From contig JAIRZX010000093.1 in NCBI GenBank assembly GCA_031267005.1, forward strand, positions 1 to 6,924: 6,924 nucleotides of DNA, read 5' to 3'. The DNA comes from Deltaproteobacteria bacterium. Its GTDB lineage: Bacteria > Desulfobacterota > Desulfarculia > Adiutricales > Adiutricaceae. A program made the position numbers and the translations under genes. The notes under the pieces are model-generated. The model searched no databases, was not told the DNA's origin, and was given only the letters and a program-made list of their open reading frames with translations. Of this stretch, positions 1 to 4,847 are shown one piece after another; position 1 is the stretch's first letter; each line of letters starts with the position of its first letter.

Positions 1-503
1 AAAGCTGAGTCACTTCTTGAAGAGCTTGGGTATCCAAAAAATTCTGCATTTGCAACTTCATCAGGAAGATCTATGGTAGTTCCATCTACAGCCATCAAAC
101 GGAGATTCTTATACCATGCTCCTGGTTGGTTTACATAAGCTATTGGTGATACGACTTTATCTGCTATACGGCGCATCACATCTGAGCCGAGTCTGGTTCT
201 AGCCTTTGATATTGCCACATTGGAAATGTTCGACTCCTGTTCTACGCTGTTGTCGATAAAGTTCATACCATTGATAATTATGCGATAAACTTAATCCAAT
301 GGCATTTCTCTCCAGAGAGACAATGCCATGATGAAGCACACGACAGCAGTCGCTGGCAATAGCCTTTCTCTTTGACTACACTTGCCAGTTTCCTCTAATA
401 CCTCGTCGACTATATTGCGAGGACATGCAACAGCAAGCAGACCAGTTCCGATGTGATCAGTAAATTTCAATGTCTCAGGCATTAAGTTGGTTTGCCTTGC
501 CAT
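1..503 (-). pseudogene. IS4-family transposase, interrupted by an in-frame stop, 3' end outside window
   Basis: The product would catalyse transposition of its own element by DDE chemistry. Residues about 15-70 match the N-terminal domain typical of IS4-family transposases (Arg-Glu-Arg-Leu-Leu-Pro-Ala-Thr followed by a hydrophobic segment). After MPLD comes a TAA at 291-293 (codon 71). The same frame then stays open for about 96 codons to the window edge with clearly conserved transposase sequence, including NVAISKARTRLG and MAVDGTTIDLPDE. Asp140 (codon 84-86) in VDGTT fits the first catalytic Asp; the remaining catalytic residues lie outside the window. The start is the ATG at 501-503, with AGGAG (512-516) eight bases upstream. 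A single GAA to TAA change would explain the break, so the gene is probably inactive unless the stop is read through or suppressed. Confidence 0.85.
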
Positions 504-680
504 TTTTTTGGCTCCTAGTAATTACCATACTCTCTATCTAGTAATTTTGTAAATAGTCGTTTCGTAAATCTGTTATAAAATATAATGTATGCATACAATA
601 TATGGCGACAATTATTGAAAGATTGTGTCGAATATTGTTAAAATTTACTTGAGGTATTGTTGCCAATTTAATTAATGGTT
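504..680 (-). other. AT-rich leader of the IS, with 12-bp palindrome
   Basis: No coding region was found between the transposase start and the proposed IS end. The stretch contains a perfect 12-bp palindrome TGTATGCATACA at 586-597. On the minus strand TTGTAT followed 15 bases later by TATAAC could form a weak promoter for the transposase. The palindrome overlaps that putative -35 hexamer, so it could be an operator, but AT-rich DNA gives such matches easily. Confidence 0.3.
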
Positions 681-693
681 TGCGCTTAAGTTA

Positions 694-993
694 GGAGTAT
701 TGCTCATAGCCCTCTCCAGTAATTATTGCAGCGGCGTCATTGATGTCCGTGAAAAAATACAATTTTTCCCAAAGATGAAATCGAGCCTCGCCTGCCCCGC
801 CGCCAGAATAATTCGTCGTCACGCGCCCGCAAAATGAAGCAACCGCAATAATCATCCGTGTGTTAAATGTTGATGAAAATTTCACAAAAAATATATAATA
901 ATATTTGGAGCACAGTTTAACCAACTATTTTTTTTGGAGTATTTTCCTTTAAAATTCATTAAACCCAACGCAGACCTGAAAAGTCTCCCGAAG
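694..993. other. Transition stretch without a supported gene
   Basis: This region runs from the IS boundary to the small minus-strand gene. It mixes AT-rich runs (890-960, including a T8 tract at 928-935) with a GC-rich patch (785-832). A 77-codon minus-strand frame (691-924) starts at TTG, has no good ribosome binding site and ends in a TAA that lies exactly at the proposed IS end. It may be a relic of a gene cut by the insertion, but no family could be recognised with confidence. No RNA gene or terminator was recognised. Confidence 0.4.
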
Positions 994-1404
994 TTAATGC
1001 AGAGCGCCTTCAACTTGATCTTGAGGCTGGCCCTCGGTATGCACCTGATCCTCAAGCGCCTCCTCCCGTGCTTGCGCTTTCCGTTGCTGCATGTCGCCTC
1101 CTCCCCGGCCCTCGTCCGGCTCGAGCACTTTGACTCCTCTGCGGACATGTCCGTGCACCGATTTCCGAAAAGGGCCATATTCGAGCCGGCGACCGCCAGT
1201 CAGCCCAACAGGCGCTGGCAAGTCCCCGGCAGACGCGGGCGCCTGGCTCCCCGGCGGGGAAACCGCCCCTCCCGTGGGCGCGGGATTCCCGGACTCGGCC
1301 CTGGCGGACAGCCGGGCGCGAGGGGCCTCAAGGGTCACGGGAGAGACCTTCGGCGCCTTGCCGGGAACCGGCTGCAGCGGCTTGGAGCCTCTCCCCCCGG
1401 CCAT
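994..1404 (-). CDS. Hypothetical protein, 136 residues, Pro/Ala/Gly-rich N-terminus and charged C-terminus
   Basis: I do not recognise this protein. Reading leftwards from the ATG at 1402-1404, it begins with about 70 residues rich in Pro, Ala, Gly and Ser (probably disordered), then a more structured-looking part (LEYGPFRKSVHGHVRRGVKV, about residues 77-96), and ends in a Gln/Glu-rich charged tail that could form a short helix. There is no signal peptide or membrane segment. GGGAG lies seven bases before the ATG, third positions are mostly G or C, and the ending looks natural (GALH then TAA at 994-996). The same frame stays open upstream to a TAG at 1552-1554 and includes a CxxC (YGPCGSCL) just before the ATG, but no ATG, GTG or TTG occurs there, so the ATG at 1404 is the best start. 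It is divergent from the TPR gene at 1670. The opposite strand is also open (934-1407), giving an Arg/Pro-rich product; the minus frame looks more protein-like. A decayed gene or a non-coding stretch remains possible. Confidence 0.5.
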   Translation of the reverse strand: MAGGRGSKPLQPVPGKAPKVSPVTLEAPRARLSARAESGNPAPTGGAVSPPGSQAPASAGDLPAPVGLTGGRRLEYGPFRKSVHGHVRRGVKVLEPDEGRGGGDMQQRKAQAREEALEDQVHTEGQPQDQVEGALH

Positions 1405-1503
1405 TAGGCAGCTCCCGCAGGGGCCGTAGTCCGTATCCGCAGTTCTCAGCGGCGGCGTCCGCCCTCCCGTCCGGAGACGAATAGCGCACGCCGCGCTCCC
1501 CCT

Positions 1504-1544
1504 TTCGCGCTCCCCCTTGCGCGGCCCCCCTTGCGCGGCCCCCC
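1504..1544. repeat. Short tandem repeat, 14-bp unit
   Basis: The unit TTGCGCGGCCCCCC occurs twice in direct succession (1517-1530 and 1531-1544). It is preceded by a diverged 13-base copy TTCGCGCTCCCCC (1504-1516) and followed by TTCGCT. It lies in the divergent intergenic region and overlaps the proposed -35 element of the TPR gene at 1670. Confidence 0.7.
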
Positions 1545-1558
1545 TTCGCTGCTATATC
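1531..1558 (+). promoter_or_regulatory. Candidate promoter of the first TPR gene
   Basis: TTGCGC (1531-1536) and TATATC (1553-1558) are separated by 16 bases, giving a weak sigma-70-like pair about 112 bp before the GTG start. TATATC lies in one of the few AT-containing patches of this GC-rich intergenic region. The second TPR gene has a comparable pair at nearly the same distance from its start, which supports the call. The -35 half is a poor match to consensus. Confidence 0.3.
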
Positions 1559-1572
1559 GTGATCGTGTTCCG

Positions 1573-1611
1573 TAAGCGCGCTTAACCGGTCCGGGCATCC
1601 CTTTACCGGAC
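1573..1611. promoter_or_regulatory. Palindrome and inverted repeat in the 5' leader of the first TPR gene
   Basis: TAAGCGCGCTTA (1573-1584) is a perfect 12-bp palindrome. Five bases downstream GTCCGG (1589-1594) and CCGGAC (1606-1611) form an inverted repeat with an 11-base spacer. Both lie between the candidate -10 and the start codon, where a repressor site or an RNA leader structure could act. No regulator is encoded in the window to pair with them, so the function is inferred only from symmetry and position. Confidence 0.35.
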
Positions 1612-1660
1612 ACAGCCAGCGCACCTGAGGCCGCGTCCCGCAGCCTGGGCCGCGCGTAAA

Positions 1661-1672
1661 GGAAATCCCGTG
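1661..1672 (+). promoter_or_regulatory. Ribosome binding site and GTG start of the first TPR gene
   Basis: AAAGGAAATCCCGTG spans the site: GGA at 1661-1663, a six-base spacer, then GTG at 1670-1672. The same block is repeated before the second TPR gene (4836-4847). Homology between the two genes extends 39 bases upstream of the GTG (1631-1669 against 4806-4844, with five mismatches), which fixes this start in both. Confidence 0.75.
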
Positions 1673-3880
1673 AGCCTCCCCTGTATCCTGCCCCCGGCCC
1701 TGGCCTCGCTCGCCGTGCTGGCGGCGGCGCTTTGCCTCTCGTCCGGGACAGCGCATGCCGCACGCAAGAAACCCGGCGGGAATGCCAAAGGCGGGGGGCC
1801 GTCCGGGAAGAAGGGCGGCGCGAAATCCGGGGCCATGGGCCCCCCGCCCGGCAAGAAGGGCGCCGGTTCCCGCCCCCGGGTTCCGCCGGGCAGAAAGGCG
1901 CGTCTTCCGGAGAGCTGGCCCGCGTGGGGCTTCCCGCCGATGCCCGGCATGGTGGAGGGGGAAAGGCGGTTTGCCACGATCCTCGCGGAGCGCGGCCGTT
2001 TCATGGACGCGGCTTTCGTCTGGGACGGGGTGCGGGCCCTTGCCCGCTTGCTCTACGGACCCGGCGACCCGCGGGTCTTGGCGGCGCTCGCCCGCACGGC
2101 CGGCTCTATCTGGGAGTCGTCGGAGATCGCCGTTGACGCGCATGTCGCCCAGCAGGGCGGGGACGGGACGAACCTGAGCTTGCGAGAGGAACTCGCGGTC
2201 ACCCTCTCCGCCGCGGCCGCGAGCGGCTTCATGAAAATCGTCGAGGCCGGAGGCTCGGAGAGCTGCCCGGACTGCATGCCCGAGGTTTTCAGAGAGCAAC
2301 GCTTCGTGGCCGCTACTATTCACGCGGCCGCAGCGAGCGTTTTCGCTAGACCCGTCCAGGAAGACGAGGGAGGCGGCGATGCCGGGGGAGCGCCTGAAAG
2401 CCGGGTTGGATACGGGTGCGCCGTTTTCCGGTACGGCGGGGAAAACGCCTGTTCGGAGATATTCCCGGAAGCTGGAGGCTTTACCGTCCCTGAAGACTGG
2501 CACTCGCTCGGGCCCATGCTGTTCCCCGCGCCCGAACCCGCCGCAACGTCCTTTCTCCGGGAAGCCACTGACGTTTTCAGGCTTCGCCTCGCCGAGGCGG
2601 AGGGCCCGGCCGGGGCGGGGCCCGGATCCCGCGAAGCGCTCAATCTCCGCTCGCGGTTAGGCGCGGAACTCTGCGACTCTGATGATCCGGCCAGCGGTGA
2701 AGAGGGCCTGGGGCTACTCCGGGAGGCGTCCGAGGGCCTGGACGCCCTCCAGGGCCCGGGCGGCTCCGACGCCCTCGACGCGAAGCTCAACTGGGCCCGT
2801 TGCCTGGCGGAGTTGCCCGGGCCTGCCAGGATACCGTGGGAATTCCCCCTGACGCCGCCCCTGAAGAGGCTCCGGGCGGCGGAAGCGCTTCTTCGGGAGG
2901 CCGTGTCGGCCGCGGACGGCCTCCCGGACCCGCACCGGCTCCGCTTCCGCCCCGCCGCCCGCCTTATGCTGGCGAGGGTGCTCGTCGCGCTGAAAGACCG
3001 GGAGGGGGGGATCGCCGAGGCCGAAGCGGCGATAGCTGAAGGGGACAAAGACGCAGCGGACGAACGCGCGGAGGCTGAATGGGGCGAAACGGACGCACGC
3101 GCGGCCATCCGCGCCTTCGAAACGGGCGAGTACTTCAGGAATGTCGGAGACCTCCGGACCGCGTGTGGATTCCACGGCGACGCGCTCGAGATACGCAGGA
3201 TTCTCCTGGGCTGGCGGCACCCCGAAACCGCCCAGTCCCTGGCGTTAAGCGGCGACCTGGATGCTCTGCTGGAAGGGAGCGGGGCCGCCATGTGTTTCTG
3301 GGCCCATGCCCTGGAAGCGCTCGAGGGCATGGGGGAGCTTTTCGAGAGGGAGAGGGCCATGCTGGAACTCCGCCTCGGCCAGGAGCTGATGGATAACCGC
3401 TTCTACGCTCCGGCGCTCCCTATCCTGGAAAAAGCCCTTGCCCGGGCAACAGGCCTCGCGGAGGAAACTGACTGGCTTTACCTGGAATCCCTCCGGAGCC
3501 TCGCGTTCGCCCGCTTCTTATCCGGCTTGGATAGCCAGGCCGAGGAAAACTTCGAGAAGCTCGCGCGGCTCCTGGACTCCGGAGCGGCCCGGCCCCGGAC
3601 CCGCGCCGATGCAGTGCGGCGCCAGGACATGCTCTTCCGCGTCCTGGCTGGCCTCGGGAGCATCCTGAAATCACGGGGAAACCTCGCCGCCGCGATCGAA
3701 ACCTGGTCCAGGGCGTTGCGCATCCGTCTGCCGGACTCAAGTAATGTCAGCGGGGAATTGAAGGATGGCGTCCGCAACGCCGCCATGTCCACGAGGAACA
3801 ACATCATGGCGCTACTCATTTCTAGGCCAAAGGGGCCCAGCGGCAACGGGGGCGTCGGCCGGAAGGGGGGAAGCGGATGA
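1670..3880 (+). CDS. Exported TPR-like repeat protein, 736 residues (first tandem copy)
   Basis: No enzymatic motif is visible; the protein is probably an exported scaffold for protein-protein contacts. Residues 1-30 form a signal peptide (hydrophobic core LASLAVLAAALCL, likely signal peptidase I cleavage after AHA, no proper lipobox). Residues 31-78 are a basic Lys/Gly/Pro/Arg-rich, probably disordered linker with repeated GKKG. The rest is helical with TPR-like stretches at about 107-145, 319-383, 398-460, 486-535 (with LGWRHPETAQSLA, typical of the TPR_10/TPR_12 class), 540-640 and 653-686. A CxxC is present at Cys199/Cys202. The tail is Gly/Lys/Ser-rich. The GTG start is favoured because the signal peptide begins there, GGA sits six bases upstream, and the paralogue at 4845 keeps the same GTG and ribosome binding site. 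The TPR assignment rests on pattern and helical character; the family is not identified. Long open frames on the opposite strand (such as 1328-2503) are shadows. Confidence 0.93.
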   Translation: MSLPCILPPALASLAVLAAALCLSSGTAHAARKKPGGNAKGGGPSGKKGGAKSGAMGPPPGKKGAGSRPRVPPGRKARLPESWPAWGFPPMPGMVEGERRFATILAERGRFMDAAFVWDGVRALARLLYGPGDPRVLAALARTAGSIWESSEIAVDAHVAQQGGDGTNLSLREELAVTLSAAAASGFMKIVEAGGSESCPDCMPEVFREQRFVAATIHAAAASVFARPVQEDEGGGDAGGAPESRVGYGCAVFRYGGENACSEIFPEAGGFTVPEDWHSLGPMLFPAPEPAATSFLREATDVFRLRLAEAEGPAGAGPGSREALNLRSRLGAELCDSDDPASGEEGLGLLREASEGLDALQGPGGSDALDAKLNWARCLAELPGPARIPWEFPLTPPLKRLRAAEALLREAVSAADGLPDPHRLRFRPAARLMLARVLVALKDREGGIAEAEAAIAEGDKDAADERAEAEWGETDARAAIRAFETGEYFRNVGDLRTACGFHGDALEIRRILLGWRHPETAQSLALSGDLDALLEGSGAAMCFWAHALEALEGMGELFERERAMLELRLGQELMDNRFYAPALPILEKALARATGLAEETDWLYLESLRSLAFARFLSGLDSQAEENFEKLARLLDSGAARPRTRADAVRRQDMLFRVLAGLGSILKSRGNLAAAIETWSRALRIRLPDSSNVSGELKDGVRNAAMSTRNNIMALLISRPKGPSGNGGVGRKGGSG

Positions 3881-3887
3881 CTGTGGC

Positions 3888-4103
3888 GATGTTGACATTG
3901 ATGATGGTGATGGTGATGGTGGCGGCGGCGGCGATGAAGATAGGATGTTGATGATGATGGTGGTGGCGGTGGTGGTGATGGTGGTGGTGATGGCAGTGAT
4001 GAGGATAGGATGTTGATGATGATGATGATGATGGTGGTGATGGTGATGGCAGCGGCGGCGATGAGGATAGGATGTTGATGATGATGGCGGCGGCGGTGGC
4101 AAC
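3888..4103. repeat. GAT/GGT/GCG minisatellite, four imperfect units
   Basis: Starting seven bases after the stop of the first TPR gene, the plus strand is almost entirely GAT, GGT and GGC triplets organised in higher-order units. Each unit begins GATGTTGA and ends GATAG: unit 1 at 3888-3943 (56 bp), unit 2 at 3944-4008 (65 bp), unit 3 at 4009-4070 (62 bp) and a partial unit 4 from 4071. The junction GATAGGATGTTGATGATG is exact at units 2, 3 and 4. All three full units have length 3n+2, so the reading frame turns at every junction, which argues against one protein being encoded across the array. The plus strand is strongly G/T-rich with very few C. Confidence 0.9.
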
Positions 4104-4165
4104 AACGGCAACTGAGAGTCTGCTATCCCCCGGCCCCGGCCGGATGCCGTCGCTTCCTTGGGGCT

Positions 4166-4189
4166 GGCGTTCCGCGCTTGCGGGACGCC
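4166..4189 (+). terminator. Strong hairpin downstream of the first TPR gene, possible terminator
   Basis: GGCGTTCCGC (4166-4175), loop GCTT (4176-4179) and GCGGGACGCC (4180-4189) form a 10-bp stem with one U-G wobble and a four-base loop. It is followed by GATAACTT, not a T-run, so it is not a classical intrinsic terminator. It lies 286 bases after the stop codon, beyond the minisatellite. It may end or stabilise the transcript of the upstream gene. The structure is plain in the sequence; the role is inferred. Confidence 0.45.
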
Positions 4190-4586
4190 GATAACTTCGC
4201 GGCGAAACCAGCGCGGAGGAGGAGCGCGGCGGCATCAGGGAAAGAAGTGAAAGGGCTGGATGGGCTAAAGAGGAGCGGCCCTCCAAATCCTCAACCCCGC
4301 AGCGGCGGAGTCACGCCGCCCCTCGTCGGCCCCGCGCGTTCGTACGGGAGCCACGCCGGTCCGCGCTGTCGCCGCGTCGTTACGGTCGCCGCCCCTTCGC
4401 GTGCGCCTCAGCGACCGGACAGCCGCCCTCCCCGATCCCCCTCCCGTCCGGCGGCCTCCTTGCCGAGGCCTCTGTACATCCCGGAAGGCCGCGGACCAGG
4501 AACGGGAGTCCGTGCCAATGAACAGGGACGGATCAGGACTACCGCCACCGCGAGACTGCCCCGTGCCGGTGCTACGCGCGGTTCGT
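4190..4586. other. Intergenic stretch without a supported gene
   Basis: Frames are open on the plus strand (such as 4178-4654, starting at TTG without a ribosome binding site), but their products are Arg/Pro/Ser-rich, as expected from reading GC-rich DNA out of frame, and no family is recognisable. A short perfect stem GCGGCG/CGCCGC (4302-4319, six-base loop) has no T-run. No RNA gene was recognised. Confidence 0.5.
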
Positions 4587-4646
4587 CTCCCGACCGGAAA
4601 GAGCCTTCACGCGCCGCTCCCGACCGGAAAGAACCGACCCGCGCCG
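4587..4646. repeat. 30-bp direct tandem repeat, two copies
   Basis: Two adjacent 30-bp units (4587-4616 and 4617-4646) both begin CTCCCGACCGGAAAGA and end CGCGCCG; they differ at four positions. A partial third copy is not evident on either side. The repeat lies about 200 bp before the second TPR gene, upstream of its candidate promoter. Confidence 0.8.
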
Positions 4647-4697
4647 CTTCTTAAGGATTGCAGATGTCGGCGACCTCCGCCGCTCGCGGCAAAGCGC

Positions 4698-4724
4698 TTG
4701 CCACGCAGCCTTTCGTGATATAAC
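4698..4724 (+). promoter_or_regulatory. Candidate promoter of the second TPR gene
   Basis: TTGCCA (4698-4703, five of six matches to the -35 consensus) and TATAAC (4719-4724) are separated by 15 bases, slightly short of the ideal. The -10 ends 121 bp before the GTG start, close to the 112 bp seen for the first TPR gene. Weak similarity between the two upstream regions (CTTGC, TCGTGAT, TAACC and GGCATCC in the same order) supports a shared ancestral promoter. Confidence 0.35.
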
Positions 4725-4835
4725 CTGCAGGCATCCACAAGACGAGTCCCACCCGCCCGGACGGTCCTTCCCGGCCCCTCCGGCCCCACGCGGCAACTGC
4801 CGCTTCCGCGTTCCGCGGCCGGAGCCGCGCGAAAA

Positions 4836-4847
4836 GGAAATCCCGTG
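4836..4847 (+). promoter_or_regulatory. Ribosome binding site and GTG start of the second TPR gene
   Basis: AAAAGGAAATCCCGTG gives GGA at 4836-4838, six bases before GTG (4845-4847). It is the same arrangement as at the first copy, exactly 3175 bp away. Confidence 0.75.

Larger units (their letters stand above)
1..693 (-). mobile_element. IS4-family insertion sequence, 5' part, cut by window edge
   Basis: The AT-rich left end of the window carries the beginning of an IS4-family transposase reading leftwards, preceded by about 190 bp of AT-rich leader. The proposed outer end is at 681-693: read on the minus strand it is TAACTTAAGCGCA, and the base composition changes just outside it. That boundary is inference, because the other end of the element lies outside the window, so neither the matching inverted repeat nor a target-site duplication can be checked. 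The contrast in composition with the GC-rich genes to the right suggests the element came from elsewhere. Confidence 0.6.

Noticed and set aside
934..1407. 157-codon plus-strand open frame opposite the small minus-strand gene
   Set aside because: It starts at TTG without a clear ribosome binding site, and after about residue 85 becomes an Arg/Gly/Pro-rich shadow-type sequence. The minus-strand reading is more plausible.
1670..1759. Lipoprotein signal peptide (Cys22 in AALCLSSG)
   Set aside because: The residue before Cys22 is Leu, which does not fit a lipobox; AHA before residue 31 is a good signal peptidase I site.
1328..2503. 391-codon open frame on the minus strand opposite the first TPR gene
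   Set aside because: Same pattern of antisense openness in GC-rich DNA; no start signal or family recognised.
3888..4103. CRISPR array
   Set aside because: Units lack unique spacers of constant length; the whole region is low-complexity triplet repeat and no cas gene is present.
3812..4286. Minus-strand frames with poly-His, Ser and Ile runs
   Set aside because: These are the complement of the GAT/GGT repeat and have no independent coding signal.
4302..4319. GCGGCG/CGCCGC stem as a terminator
   Set aside because: Only six pairs, no T-run, and such stems arise often by chance in GC-rich DNA.
4178..4654. 158-codon plus-strand open frame between the TPR genes
   Set aside because: TTG start without ribosome binding site, Arg/Pro/Ser-rich composition, no recognisable domain; it also runs through the 30-bp repeat.
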